Of a stretch of DNA of 64,000 bases, positions 8,093-16,903 are shown piece by piece. The notes below the pieces were generated by a model. That model had not been told where the DNA came from and made no database searches. It saw only the letters and a program-made list of their open reading frames with translations. The position numbers were made by a program, and so were the translations under genes. How positions within the stretch are numbered: the first letter of the stretch is position 1; each line of letters begins with the position of its first letter. The DNA is from Shouchella clausii (GTDB lineage: Bacteria > Bacillota > Bacilli > Bacillales > Bacillaceae_D), in assembly GCF_001598215.1 (NCBI RefSeq), contig NZ_BCXJ01000002.1:310001-374000 (forward strand). The letters are read 5' to 3'.

Positions 8093-8155
8093 TCTCTTGC
8101 GTCCCTTCCTTCGCTAGTATGCCTCGACTGACAACCGTTTTCTATCAGTCTGAGG
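8093..8155 (+). repeat. Dispersed intergenic repeat, copy A (3' module)
   Basis: This segment resembles the 3' module found at 33085-33148 and 53301-53359: a CTTCCTTCGC-type core, then GACAACCGTTTTCTATCAGTC. It is the more diverged of the copies. It lies in a gene-free stretch (7990-8177) between two convergent genes. Confidence 0.55.
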
Positions 8156-8177
8156 TGGTGGATATCCATTTTGGACA

Positions 8178-8375
8178 CTAAAATGTTTGAATTCCCTGTT
8201 GTTCATGGTTTTCATCGAAAATCATCAACTGGCTTGGCCGGTTGATCTCTGCCAACTTCATGCCTGCTTCAATTGCTTTTGATTGCTTGTCAAACTCTTC
8301 ATAAGGAGCGACGTCTTCTACTTTTAAAAACCATGTAGTCGCGTCCTTATTTGGAACAACCGTATACTTTTTCAC
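8178..8375 (-). CDS. Small DUF2188 family protein
   Basis: A 65-residue soluble protein with the DUF2188 layout: YTVVPNKD at the start, a Trp-containing strand (TWFLKVEDV), a helix with paired alanines, and a final RPSQLMIFDENHEQ strand. I chose the GTG at 8375, with AAGGAG 9 nt upstream; the longer reading from 8402 runs through that site. Function of the family is unknown. Confidence 0.7.
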   Translation of the reverse strand: MKKYTVVPNKDATTWFLKVEDVAPYEEFDKQSKAIEAGMKLAEINRPSQLMIFDENHEQQGIQTF

Positions 8376-8468
8376 ACTTACCGGCTCCTTTCTCCATTTC
8401 AACCATGACCAAATGGCTGTCTTATCTCGTATATTGAACCATACCCGGGAGCCGGCTACCTTTAAACG

Positions 8469-9857
8469 TTAAACCGCCGAAGGCTTCTTAATGAAGAAAG
8501 AGAGCAGTAAACTGATAAAACTTAAAACCGTTGCTACGATAAAGGCGTTGTTGACTCCTTGGATCATCGCTTCATTGGTGTGAAGCGATGCAGATGCCGT
8601 CATAATCGTTACGAGAATAGCTGTACCGATGGAGCCAGTTACTTGTCGCATCGTGTTATTCATCGCTGTTCCGTGTGGAATAAGCTCGCGAGGCAGCACG
8701 TTAAGCCCTGCCGTTGTTACCGGCATCATCACTAACGAGAGCCCGAGCATACGGAATGCATAAACGACTGTTAAATAAACTAGACTCGTTGACTCGCTTA
8801 AATTCGTATACAAAAGTGACGTGGCAACAAGAAGGGCAATGCCTATGATGGACAGCGACCTTGCGCCGATGCGATCAAAGATACGGCCGGTAATCGGCGA
8901 CATCAAACCCATTAAAACAGCACCAGGGAGAATCGTCAGCCCTGTTTCCAGGGCGGAGTGGCCTTGCATATTTTGAATAAAGAGTGGCAAAATCGTTGCC
9001 GGGCCCACAAGCGAGACGAAAACGAGCATGCCGATTCCAGTCGTCAATGTAAACAACGGGTATTTAAAGACACGGAACTCCAGTATAGGATGTTCTAACC
9101 ACAGCTGCCTTTTGATAAACATCACGAGTGCACAAATGCCGATTGCAAGTGGAACAAACACAAGTGGACTCGTCCAACTAGCTTGCCCAGCATTTGAAAA
9201 ACCGAATAACAAACCGCCAAATCCAAACGTTGATAGGATAATCGATAAAAGATCAAGCTTTGGCGAACGCAATTCTGTCACATTGCGGATAACAAAAATG
9301 GCGGCAATGATATCAACGACAACGACTGGAATCAAAATCCAGAATAAGATGGTCCACGGAAACATTTCGACTAGCCAGCCAGACAATGTTGGACCGATAG
9401 CTGGAGCGAATGAAATGACAAGTCCGACCATCCCCATTGCTGCTCCTCGTTTTTCAACTGGAAAAATTAACAAAAAGACCGTTTGCATAAGCGGCATCAT
9501 AATGCCCGCTCCTGCTGCTTGAATGACACGGCCGCTCATAAGAACAGCAAATGAAGGAGCGAGAGCGCAAATGAAAGTACCGATGCCGAAAAGCGACATC
9601 GCTGTTAAGAACAAGAAACGGGTTCGAAATTTCTCAATTAAAAAGGCACTGATCGGAATCATAATGCCATTGACAAGCATGAAAATCGTCGTAACCCATT
9701 GTGCTTTGTTTTCATTGATTTGCAAATCGACCATCAAGTGTGGCAATGCGGTTGTCAGCAATGTTTGGTTTAAAATGGCAATAAATGCGCCTACTAGCAT
9801 AACGGCTACAAGCGGCTTTTTATTAAACGTTGACTCTTCTATTTGTGTAGACTCCAT
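8469..9857 (-). CDS. DHA2-family MFS multidrug efflux transporter (EmrB/QacA, LmrB-like)
   Basis: A 462-residue transporter with the 14-helix layout of drug:H+ antiporter family 2. Visible motifs are LNQTLLTTALPHLMVDL in helix 1, the loop motif KFRTRFLF after helix 2, GRVIQAAGAGIMMPLM (antiporter motif B region), and GPTLSGWLVE matching motif C. It resembles LmrB/YhcA-type exporters of gram-positive bacteria. No TetR or MarR regulator is adjacent. The substrate cannot be read from the sequence. Confidence 0.85.
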   Translation of the reverse strand: MESTQIEESTFNKKPLVAVMLVGAFIAILNQTLLTTALPHLMVDLQINENKAQWVTTIFMLVNGIMIPISAFLIEKFRTRFLFLTAMSLFGIGTFICALAPSFAVLMSGRVIQAAGAGIMMPLMQTVFLLIFPVEKRGAAMGMVGLVISFAPAIGPTLSGWLVEMFPWTILFWILIPVVVVDIIAAIFVIRNVTELRSPKLDLLSIILSTFGFGGLLFGFSNAGQASWTSPLVFVPLAIGICALVMFIKRQLWLEHPILEFRVFKYPLFTLTTGIGMLVFVSLVGPATILPLFIQNMQGHSALETGLTILPGAVLMGLMSPITGRIFDRIGARSLSIIGIALLVATSLLYTNLSESTSLVYLTVVYAFRMLGLSLVMMPVTTAGLNVLPRELIPHGTAMNNTMRQVTGSIGTAILVTIMTASASLHTNEAMIQGVNNAFIVATVLSFISLLLSFFIKKPSAV

Positions 9858-10069
9858 TGTTTACCCTTCTTTTAATTCAATTTAAACAGTCGCTATTCTT
9901 TTCCTGCAAATGAACATCGTTTCGAGGACATACGAAATGAATGTGAGAGGGGAACTGCTACTATGTAAAGGCATAATTGGACGGACAGCGTTTTACTCAT
10001 TGATTATAGCGACGATTTTCTTCGTTTGTCAAAACATTTGTTTCGCCTCACGAATTTTTACACGCTAAA
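9858..10069. other. Gene-free intergenic stretch upstream of the efflux gene
   Basis: About 210 bases between the efflux gene and the terminator of the VLRF1-type gene. It presumably holds the efflux promoter. I saw no convincing operator or small ORF. Confidence 0.4.
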
Positions 10070-10096
10070 ATCCCTGCTCCGTGAAGCAGGGATTGG
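10070..10096 (-). terminator. Terminator of the VLRF1/ohr transcription unit
   Basis: Perfect arms AATCCCTGCT and AGCAGGGATT with a 6-nt loop, followed on the minus strand by TTTT. It lies 35 nt after the stop codon of the VLRF1-type gene. Confidence 0.75.
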
Positions 10097-10130
10097 GGTT
10101 GTCGACAAGGTCAGATAGCCGAACTCAGAC

Positions 10131-10922
10131 TTATACGGCAGATTCATTTACTTCTCTGACGATTTCGTGTGCTTTTAACTTAGCCAAATTCTTTTTTAAG
10201 ACGGCCACATCCGCCGTCGAACATTGTTTGACAAACGCTGTCGTTTGGTCTGGTGAGCCAACGACATGAATCGTTTGCCAATTCCGCTTTCTTGCTTGTT
10301 TCTCAATTTTATTGGCAATCTTTTTAAACCAGCGTTGCTGGTTGGCATCAAATCGGTTTGCGTACGATTCACGGTGAAGGGCCGCACCTGTCTCGCCTTC
10401 AGGACGTGCGCCAATATATTCTTTCCAATCTTCTGCTTCTACATCCCAAGCATAATGCAATTCATCGTTTACTTCCCCTAAACTTGTCTCAACTGCTAAT
10501 ACATCTGTTTTCTGAATCATAACGATGCCAGAAAGAGGGTATTTTGCTTCTAAGTTCTCAAGTTGGTCGACTACAGGGTAGTGCTCCCACCTAAAATCAT
10601 TTTCTACAGGGACTTGCAGTTTCTTCACATATAGGTCACCGCTTGAAGAACCGATAAAAACGATGCTTTTCGGCAGGTTAGTCGATAATTCTTTTATGTT
10701 TTTTTCGGCAAGTTTTTTCAGTCTCTTAAAACTTTTGAGTTCCGTGTCATTCTCACTAGCTTCCAAGTATTCTTCCAGTTTTTTTAGCCCATTTTTTAAA
10801 CGGATCTTCCACTCACCTTTTTGCTGATCCGTACTGGACAAGGACGTGCGCAAGTAAATTGAAAGACAGCCGTCATCGCAATGGATTTGTTTAAACCGCT
10901 CGATATCTTTTGCTAGTGACAA
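10131..10922 (-). CDS. VLRF1-type (aeRF1-like) release factor/peptidyl-tRNA hydrolase domain protein
   Basis: A 263-residue soluble protein resembling the bacterial VLRF1 family, relatives of eukaryotic Vms1/ANKZF1 and archaeal RF1 that release stalled nascent chains. The order of elements fits: an N-terminal GCLSIYLRT strand, a long helical segment, SIVFIGSSSGDLYV, and the C-terminal IHVVGSPDQTTAF. A Gln-containing segment (RFDANQQRWF) lies where the catalytic Gln loop would be expected, but this is inference. Start is TTG with AAGGAGG 7 nt upstream. It lies 15 nt downstream of ohr, so the two are probably co-transcribed. Confidence 0.65.
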   Translation of the reverse strand: MSLAKDIERFKQIHCDDGCLSIYLRTSLSSTDQQKGEWKIRLKNGLKKLEEYLEASENDTELKSFKRLKKLAEKNIKELSTNLPKSIVFIGSSSGDLYVKKLQVPVENDFRWEHYPVVDQLENLEAKYPLSGIVMIQKTDVLAVETSLGEVNDELHYAWDVEAEDWKEYIGARPEGETGAALHRESYANRFDANQQRWFKKIANKIEKQARKRNWQTIHVVGSPDQTTAFVKQCSTADVAVLKKNLAKLKAHEIVREVNESAV

Positions 10923-10937
10923 TGGGTCACCCTCCTT

Positions 10938-11351
10938 TTATTCTGCTTTCGCAGTCAGCTTCACTTGGATGTTACCACGTGTTGCTTTTGAATAAGGGCA
11001 AAACTCATGTGCTTTTTCCACAAGTTCCTGTGCTTCTTCCTCAGATACGCCTTTGACCACCACTTCAAGCTCAGCGCCTATTTGAAACCCTCCGTCAGAC
11101 GGGTCTTTAACGAGAGAGATATGGGCGGTTGTGGTCGAGTCAATTTCTTTTTTCGCATTCTCTGCCATTAAATTCAATGCACCATCAAAACAGGAAGCGT
11201 ATCCAGCCGCAAACAACTGCTCTGGATTTGAGCCTTCCTTTTTCGAACCTGGTTTGACAAGGTCTAAGTCAATCGTTGCATCATCTGATTTTACATGCCC
11301 TTCACGTCCGCCTTGTGCTGTTGCGGATGATGTGTAAACAATGTTTGCCAC
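10938..11351 (-). CDS. ohr: Organic hydroperoxide resistance protein (Ohr/OsmC family)
   Basis: A 137-residue peroxidase of the Ohr subfamily that reduces organic hydroperoxides with two reactive cysteines, seen in GYASCFDGAL and EFCPYSKATRGN. Length is typical. An OhrR regulator is not adjacent. It heads a two-gene unit with the VLRF1-type gene, which suggests that oxidative damage to translation may be the shared theme, though this is inference. Confidence 0.93.
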   Translation of the reverse strand: MANIVYTSSATAQGGREGHVKSDDATIDLDLVKPGSKKEGSNPEQLFAAGYASCFDGALNLMAENAKKEIDSTTTAHISLVKDPSDGGFQIGAELEVVVKGVSEEEAQELVEKAHEFCPYSKATRGNIQVKLTAKAE

Positions 11352-11533
11352 CTATATGCACTCCTTTTTATCTGCTTTATGAATGGTATACACCTTTATG
11401 CTGTTATTTAAACATCGATTTTTTTCCTAAACCTCGTTATTTTTAGCAGTGTTGAAAGGCGCCTCTTTTAGGTGTTAGTTAATCTATTCGCCACGGTTAT
11501 TCTTCATGACAAAATGAGGAATATTTTAGCGAA

Positions 11534-12841
11534 CTATTGGCCGTAGATTTCTTTATAAATGAGCGTTGGTCGTTCCACATTCTCACTGACAATATGATAA
11601 GCATCTTCTACAAGTTTTTTTGCTTCCTCTATCCCTTGTTCGTTGGCGTAAAGGGTTGCAAGCGTCTCTCCTGCCTTTACGTAATCGCCTGTTTTCTTTT
11701 CAAGTACAAGGCCGACCGCTAAATCAATGTCGTCTTCTTTTGTTGCCCTTCCTGCACCAAGCTTCATAGCGGCTGTGCCAATTTTATCGGCTGCAATTTC
11801 TTTAATATAGCCTGCTTTTTTAGTAGAGACAGCGATCTGCTCGGCTGCTTGGGGCATTTGTGCTGGATTTTCGACGACCGATGGGTCACCACCTTGTGTA
11901 GCAATAAAGGTTTTCAGCGTCTCCAGCGCGTCACCGTTTTGAATCGCCTCTTCAAGAAGCTGCCGCGCCGCTTCGACAGACTCCGCTCGTTTAGCCAAAT
12001 AAACCATGTGGCTGCCTAATACAAGACAAAGCTCGCGGACATCAGCAGGCCCTTCGCCTTTTAAGACAGCAAAGGCTTCTTTCACTTCTAGGGCATTGCC
12101 GACTGCCCTTCCTAAAGGTTGGCTCATGTCTGAAATGACAGCCATCGTCTCACGGCCAACACTCGATCCGATTTCAACCATGGCTTCGGCAAGCTCAACG
12201 GCATGATCCAATGTCTTCATAAAAGCACCAGATCCGCATTTCACATCGAGTACAATGGCATCAGCGCCTGAAGCAATTTTTTTACTCATAATCGAGCTAG
12301 CGATTAACGGGGTTGAGTTGACTGTGCCTGTAACATCGCGTAAGCTATAGAGCTTTTTGTCGGCAGGTGTTAAGTTGCCCGTTTGGCCTGCGAGGGCAAG
12401 ATGTTGTTCATTCACTCGTTTCAGAAACGTATCTGTATCCATTTCGACCGAAAAACCAGGAATGGCTTCGAGCTTATCAATCGTACCGCCAGTGTGGCCT
12501 AACCCCCTTCCTGACATTTTCGCGACAGGAACACCGACAGAAGCAACGAGTGGAGCAAGGGCGATCGTCGTTTTATCGCCAACACCCCCTGTAGAGTGCT
12601 TATCAACTTTCACTCCTTCAATCGCGCTCAAATCAATCATATCCCCTGATTCCGCCATTGCCAGGGTCAGCTCTGCCCGTTCTTCTTTGTTCATGTCCTT
12701 AAAGTAAATCGCCATTGACAGCGCCGCCATTTGGTAATCAGGAATGGTGCCGTTTGTATACCCATCAATGACCCAGCGGATTTCTTCCTTTGTAAGAACC
12801 TTGCCATCACGCTTTTTATCGATTAGATCGACCATTCTCAT
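11534..12841 (-). CDS. pdp: Pyrimidine-nucleoside phosphorylase
   Basis: A 435-residue enzyme splitting uridine, thymidine and deoxyuridine to base plus (deoxy)ribose-1-phosphate. It starts [13 protein letters not shown] and carries the family signature [20 protein letters not shown] and the phosphate-binding [11 protein letters not shown] chose the ATG at 12841, which follows AGGGAG with 8-nt spacing and matches the B. subtilis start. The gene is downstream of deoB in the same direction, forming a nucleoside-salvage unit feeding phosphopentomutase. Confidence 0.96.
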   Translation of the reverse strand: MRMVDLIDKKRDGKVLTKEEIRWVIDGYTNGTIPDYQMAALSMAIYFKDMNKEERAELTLAMAESGDMIDLSAIEGVKVDKHSTGGVGDKTTIALAPLVASVGVPVAKMSGRGLGHTGGTIDKLEAIPGFSVEMDTDTFLKRVNEQHLALAGQTGNLTPADKKLYSLRDVTGTVNSTPLIASSIMSKKIASGADAIVLDVKCGSGAFMKTLDHAVELAEAMVEIGSSVGRETMAVISDMSQPLGRAVGNALEVKEAFAVLKGEGPADVRELCLVLGSHMVYLAKRAESVEAARQLLEEAIQNGDALETLKTFIATQGGDPSVVENPAQMPQAAEQIAVSTKKAGYIKEIAADKIGTAAMKLGAGRATKEDDIDLAVGLVLEKKTGDYVKAGETLATLYANEQGIEEAKKLVEDAYHIVSENVERPTLIYKEIYGQ

Positions 12842-12944
12842 CGCTGATTCTCCCTCCAACGGCAAAGAAAAGCTGCTGTTCCTTGCCGGATTTTTAGTAG
12901 CTTGCCCTGCTTTGATAGCTGACTTTTTTAACTGAAATAACGCT

Positions 12945-14129
12945 TTACTCAGGTTTTAGTTCTGCTAAAAAGCTCGTTCCGTTGCTAGGCAATTCCACTT
13001 GAAAATTGTCGGCAACAGTTGCCCCTATGTCAGCAAATGTTCGGCGTTTCCCGAGATTGACTGGTTTTATCCCTTTATTGTACACGAGCAATGGCACATA
13101 TTCCCTTGTATGGTCGGTACCTGTATGCGTAGGGTCATTGCCGTGATCGGCTGTAATGATCAGCAAGTCTTCGTCTCCTAATCGGGGCAAGATTTCCCCA
13201 AGTCGTTGATCAAATGCCATAATCGCCTCTCCATACCCGATCACATCTCGTCTATGGCCATAAAGTGCATCAAAATCGACTAAATTTAAAAAACAAAGCC
13301 CTTCGAAAGATGTATTTATTTGTTCTGCTAGCTTGTCCATACCATCCTCATTCGAAGCGGTGCGGACTGCTTTTGTAACGCCTTCCCCATCATAAATGTC
13401 GGAAATTTTGCCTAACGCGATGGAAGCAAGCCCTGCATCTTCAAGCGTATTCATCACTGTACGACCAAATGGCTTTAACGCATAATCATGGCGGTTTGCT
13501 GTCCGTTTCCACTTGCCTGGTTCGCCAACGAACGGCCTTGCAATCACACGGCCAACCATGTACTCCGGAGCTAATGTCAACTTGCGGGCCTTCTTGCAAA
13601 TATCATAAAGCTCTTCCAAAGGCACGACTTCTTCATGGGCGGCAATTTGCAAAACAGAATCAGCTGATGTATAGACAATTAAATCACCTGTTTTCACATG
13701 CTCTTCGCCTAATTCATCCAAAATCTCTGTACCTGATGCGACTTTATTTCCAATGATGCCTCGTCCTGTTTCGCTTTTAAGTTGCTCAAGCAGCTCCGTC
13801 GGAAACCCATCCGGAAACACTTGGAATGGTTTTGTAATATGTAAACCCATTATTTCCCAATGACCTGTCATTGTATCTTTTCCTAAGGACGCTTCTTGCA
13901 TGATTCCGTAGCTTGCCAGTGGAGTCGGGACATCTTTAACCCCTTTTAAAGGAGCAATTTTGCCAAGGCCAAGCTTTTCTAATTCAGGAACATTTAGGCC
14001 ATTAAAAGCCTCTGCAATGGAACCAAGCGTGTTTGTCCCTTCATCGCCAAAGTCTTTAGCATCTGGCGCTTCACCAATCCCGACTGAATCCATGACAATT
14101 AAAAAAATCCGTTCAAACCGTTTCTTCAT
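12945..14129 (-). CDS. deoB: Phosphopentomutase
   Basis: A 394-residue alkaline-phosphatase-superfamily enzyme interconverting ribose-1-/deoxyribose-1-phosphate and the 5-phosphates. Metal and catalytic elements include [22 protein letters not shown] with the phosphorylated Thr, and [25 protein letters not shown] chose the ATG at 14129 following AGAAGGG; length then equals the B. subtilis enzyme. It is placed between xerD and pdp as in B. subtilis (ripX-drm-pupG-pdp order), but the purine nucleoside phosphorylase gene is absent here. Confidence 0.96.
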   Translation of the reverse strand: MKKRFERIFLIVMDSVGIGEAPDAKDFGDEGTNTLGSIAEAFNGLNVPELEKLGLGKIAPLKGVKDVPTPLASYGIMQEASLGKDTMTGHWEIMGLHITKPFQVFPDGFPTELLEQLKSETGRGIIGNKVASGTEILDELGEEHVKTGDLIVYTSADSVLQIAAHEEVVPLEELYDICKKARKLTLAPEYMVGRVIARPFVGEPGKWKRTANRHDYALKPFGRTVMNTLEDAGLASIALGKISDIYDGEGVTKAVRTASNEDGMDKLAEQINTSFEGLCFLNLVDFDALYGHRRDVIGYGEAIMAFDQRLGEILPRLGDEDLLIITADHGNDPTHTGTDHTREYVPLLVYNKGIKPVNLGKRRTFADIGATVADNFQVELPSNGTSFLAELKPE

Positions 14130-14219
14130 AATTTCCCTTCTCTCGAATGTATTCAACCTTTTGCTTCCCATCCGCTTTCTACCCGTTATTCCAGACGCTG
14201 TTATGATTTCATTTCGGGC

Positions 14220-15113
14220 TTAAGCGCGAGGATGGTAGCGAGAATAAACATCTTTCATACGCGTTTTTGTTACATGTGTATATATTTGTGTTGTCGACAA
14301 ATCGGCATGGCCGAGCATTTCTTGAACAGAACGCAAATCAGCCCCATTTTCAAGCAAATGCGTCGCAAAAGAATGGCGAAGGGTATGTGGGCTAAAATCT
14401 TTTCTTATGTTCGCCGTTTTTGCTAGTTGCTTCATGATTTTCCAAAAACCTTGCCTGCTAATGGGGCGGCCATGGTGATTGACAAACAATTTATCATGCC
14501 GTTCATGCTTAAGCAACGCACGTCTGCCCCGTTCTAAATAGGTATTTAAAGCTTTGGTCGCTTCTTTGCCTAAAGGTACGATCCGCTCTTTATTCCCTTT
14601 TCCGATGACACGGACAAACCCCATGGACAAGTGGACGTCATCGAGCCCAAGAGAAATCAATTCTGTTACACGCATGCCAGATGCATAGAGAAGCTCTAGC
14701 ATCGCTTTATTGCGCAAACCAAACGGCGTAGATGAATCTGGGGCAGCTAGCAGTGCATCAACTTCCTCGATCGAAAGGACACCTGGCAGTTTTTTATCGA
14801 TGCGTGGCGTCTCGATCCATAATGTCGGGTCATGGTCTGTCCATTTTTCACGGTACAAAAACTGGTGCAGCGCTCGAAGCGTGGTGACGTTCCTTGCAAT
14901 CGTCGCCGAAGACTTTCCTGCTTCCTTTAGCGTATATAAATAATGTTGCAACGTTGACCTGTCCACTCGGGTAAATTGGTCGATCCCTCGATCCTTTAAA
15001 TAGACGCCATATTGCTTTAAGTCCCTTGCATACGACTCGATTGTATTTGGCGACAGCCCTTTTTCCACTTTAATAAAATGGATAAACTCTTGAATATCGT
15101 GTTCCATTGCCAT
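14220..15113 (-). CDS. xerD: Site-specific tyrosine recombinase XerD
   Basis: A 297-residue tyrosine recombinase resolving chromosome dimers at dif together with XerC/CodV. Catalytic residues are seen in ASGMRVTEL (Arg), GKGNKERIVPL (Lys), HTLRHSFATHLL (His, Arg), LGHADLSTTQIYTHV (His and the Tyr nucleophile). AAAGGAG precedes the start ATG by 9 nt. The context fur-yqzK-xerD-deoB matches B. subtilis ripX. Confidence 0.96.
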   Translation of the reverse strand: MAMEHDIQEFIHFIKVEKGLSPNTIESYARDLKQYGVYLKDRGIDQFTRVDRSTLQHYLYTLKEAGKSSATIARNVTTLRALHQFLYREKWTDHDPTLWIETPRIDKKLPGVLSIEEVDALLAAPDSSTPFGLRNKAMLELLYASGMRVTELISLGLDDVHLSMGFVRVIGKGNKERIVPLGKEATKALNTYLERGRRALLKHERHDKLFVNHHGRPISRQGFWKIMKQLAKTANIRKDFSPHTLRHSFATHLLENGADLRSVQEMLGHADLSTTQIYTHVTKTRMKDVYSRYHPRA

Positions 15114-15135
15114 GAGGAATTGCTCCTTTAACCGC

Positions 15136-15357
15136 TTATTCTCCCATCCATAAGAACCTTTTTATCCGCTCGTCGATTGATAAGTCTGATTCGCCAACAT
15201 TCATGCTCATTACTTTTAACGCCTTTCCTTCAGGCTCGTCATACTTATGGTACTCGCTAAATTCATGGCTCACCCATAGAATACCATAATAAAAGATGGT
15301 CGTGCACAACGTAAACAGGATCGCCGCCTTAGCCATCTGCAATAAGGATTTTGCCAT
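15136..15357 (-). CDS. yqzK: YqzK family small membrane protein (DUF4227)
   Basis: A 73-residue protein with one membrane segment (AAILFTLCTTIFYYGILWV) and a charged C-terminus (IDERIKRFLWMGE). Position between fur and xerD is the same as yqzK of B. subtilis, and the sequence fits DUF4227. Function is unknown. Confidence 0.85.
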   Translation of the reverse strand: MAKSLLQMAKAAILFTLCTTIFYYGILWVSHEFSEYHKYDEPEGKALKVMSMNVGESDLSIDERIKRFLWMGE

Positions 15358-15502
15358 TTCATCACTCCATTGTTCGATCGTTATACTATTAACCTATGCC
15401 GGTTTTGCCTCATTCTATACGTACAAACGTGATTTATAAAACGGCAATAGACAAATAAAAATGGTTCAGATGGCATCCTCCCATTGGAAACAGCCACGAA
15501 AA

Positions 15503-15543
15503 AAGGCCAACCGACTGGGGACAATACCCTCACGCCGGTTGAC
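15503..15543 (-). terminator. Rho-independent terminator of fur
   Basis: Arms GGTCAACCG and CGGTTGGCC on the minus strand (one G-T wobble) with an inner GGG/CCC pairing in the loop, followed by TTTTTT. Located 50 nt after the fur stop codon. Confidence 0.85.
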
Positions 15544-15593
15544 CGATTAAACGGAAGCCCTATGTACTGGGCTCCATTAGTAGAAAATCCTTT

Positions 15594-16085
15594 TTACGTT
15601 TGCTCATTTAATTGTTTGCTGCCCTGGCCATTCTGTTCTTTACTAGGCTGCTCTTGGCAACGATAGCATATTCCGTGGAACGTTAACCGATGGTCTTTGA
15701 TTTTAAAGGAAAAATCCCGTTCTACTACCGCTTCGACATCGCCAAGCAAATCCTCTGTAATTTCATCAACTGCGCCACACTCAATGCAGACAAGATGGTG
15801 ATGAAAATGATTTGCCCCCTCTTTGCGCAAGTCAAAACGGGAAACGCCATCGCCGAAGTTGATTTTGTCAACAACATTGAGTTCTGTCAATAGTTCTAGT
15901 GTGCGGTAAACCGTCGCCAAACCAATCTCAGGCGCTTTTTCTTTAACAAGGAGGTAGACGTCCTCAGCACTCAAATGGTCCTCTTCATGTTCAAGTAAAA
16001 CCATTACTGTCGCTTCGCGCTGAGGCGTTAATTTATAGCTCTGAGCATGCATTTGCTTTTTAATCCGCTCTAATCGATTTTCCAT
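15594..16085 (-). CDS. fur: Ferric uptake regulator Fur
   Basis: A 163-residue Fur-family repressor. The winged-helix region includes LTPQREATVMVLLE and GLATVYRTLELL; the metal-binding region has the HFHHHLVCIECG segment and a second CYRC pair, forming the structural zinc site. This, together with yqzK/xerD neighbours, identifies Fur rather than PerR or Zur. The C-terminal tail after the last Cys pair is long and polar (about 20 residues). A Fur-box-like element lies upstream, suggesting autoregulation. Confidence 0.95.
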   Translation of the reverse strand: MENRLERIKKQMHAQSYKLTPQREATVMVLLEHEEDHLSAEDVYLLVKEKAPEIGLATVYRTLELLTELNVVDKINFGDGVSRFDLRKEGANHFHHHLVCIECGAVDEITEDLLGDVEAVVERDFSFKIKDHRLTFHGICYRCQEQPSKEQNGQGSKQLNEQT

Positions 16086-16170
16086 AACGGCCTCCTACTC
16101 AAAAGCGATCTAAATGTACATTTATTATAAATGAGAAGAGAACAGTTGTCAATTAATAATAATTCCAATC

Positions 16171-16189
16171 TGCAAATGAATATCATTTA
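16171..16189. promoter_or_regulatory. Fur-box-like element upstream of fur
   Basis: The 19 bases read GCAAATGAATATCATTTAT on the plus strand and are imperfectly palindromic. Compared on the minus strand with the classical 19-bp Fur box about 13 of 19 positions agree by eye. It lies about 90 nt upstream of the fur start. This is suggestive only. Confidence 0.45.
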
Positions 16190-16205
16190 TCATGTTGGAA
16201 TTATT

Positions 16206-16850
16206 CTAAAAAGAGGCCAGGACCCATTTCATTAATAGTGGCGATACATATGCTTCAAACACAGAAGCGACAGTAACAAATGCGCCAACAATTAAAACGA
16301 GTGTCGTGTACCGGAAAAAAGGAGGAAAAATCGGCTCTTTTAGCCCTTTGGCAAACGTTTGCTTGATTAAACGCAGGCAAAATGACACACTCGCTGTACC
16401 AACAACAATAAACGCAGGAACTAACACAACATTCTGTGGCAAGACAGACACAAACGCAAGCAGAAATCCTTGTGCACCCATTTGGTTCACTAAAAACCCG
16501 ACCGTAAAGCCAATAACGAGGCCTTTGACAAAAATAAGTACAAAGATAGCTGGCAATCCAATCAATGAGATGCCAAGGATCCACATTAAACCGATATATT
16601 TGCCATAATGAGTAAAACTGTGGACAAACAGCTCACTTGGTGATGTGACCACAGACCCATTTTTCATTTCATCAAAAAATTGACTTAAATATGTAAACAA
16701 GTCGTGCCGCTGCGACAAACTAAGGCTGTTGACGACAATGGCGCCGAAAACAACGCCAATTAGAAATAGGACACTTGTAAAAATATAAGTCGACCGGTTG
16801 TTTTCTACATGTCTAGCAATCGCTTCATAGACGCGGTTTGGATTGTTCAT
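16206..16850 (-). CDS. spoIIM: Stage II sporulation protein M
   Basis: A 214-residue membrane protein with about five membrane segments; SpoIIM with SpoIID and SpoIIP forms the DMP complex that drives septal thinning and engulfment in the mother cell. Family landmarks are the first segment FTSVLFLIGVVFGAIVVNSL and the FVKGLVIGFTVGFLVNQMGAQGF region. AGGAGGGG lies 8 nt before the ATG. A sigma-E-like promoter overlaps a hairpin that buries the start codon (see separate entries). Confidence 0.94.
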   Translation of the reverse strand: MNNPNRVYEAIARHVENNRSTYIFTSVLFLIGVVFGAIVVNSLSLSQRHDLFTYLSQFFDEMKNGSVVTSPSELFVHSFTHYGKYIGLMWILGISLIGLPAIFVLIFVKGLVIGFTVGFLVNQMGAQGFLLAFVSVLPQNVVLVPAFIVVGTASVSFCLRLIKQTFAKGLKEPIFPPFFRYTTLVLIVGAFVTVASVFEAYVSPLLMKWVLASF

Positions 16851-16899
16851 AGCCTGTCCCCTCCTGCTCTACTTTATGAGCAGCAAAAGCAGGCTATGA
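16847..16899 (-). promoter_or_regulatory. Start-codon-occluding two-tier hairpin in the spoIIM leader
   Basis: Plus-strand TCATAGCCTG (16847-16856) is perfectly complementary to CAGGCTATGA (16890-16899), a 10-bp stem containing the spoIIM ATG. An inner 6-bp stem CTGCTC/GAGCAG (16864-16869, 16878-16883) stacks beneath it and flanks the ribosome binding site. Only transcripts starting upstream of 16899, for example readthrough from nudF, would contain the 5' arm. Confidence 0.6.
16871..16899 (-). promoter_or_regulatory. Sigma-E-like promoter of spoIIM
   Basis: Minus-strand TCATAGC (16893-16899), 14-nt spacer, CATAAAGT (16871-16878). The -10 matches the sigma-E consensus CATACANT at six of seven fixed positions; the -35 match is weaker. 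spoIIM is a known sigma-E target. The predicted start near 16864 is 14 nt before the ATG. Confidence 0.55.
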
Positions 16900-16903
16900 C
16901 TGT

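Noticed and set aside
12357-12707. 116-codon plus-strand frame opposite pdp
   Set aside because: Antisense shadow of pdp; Ser/Pro-rich translation typical of reverse-strand artefacts.
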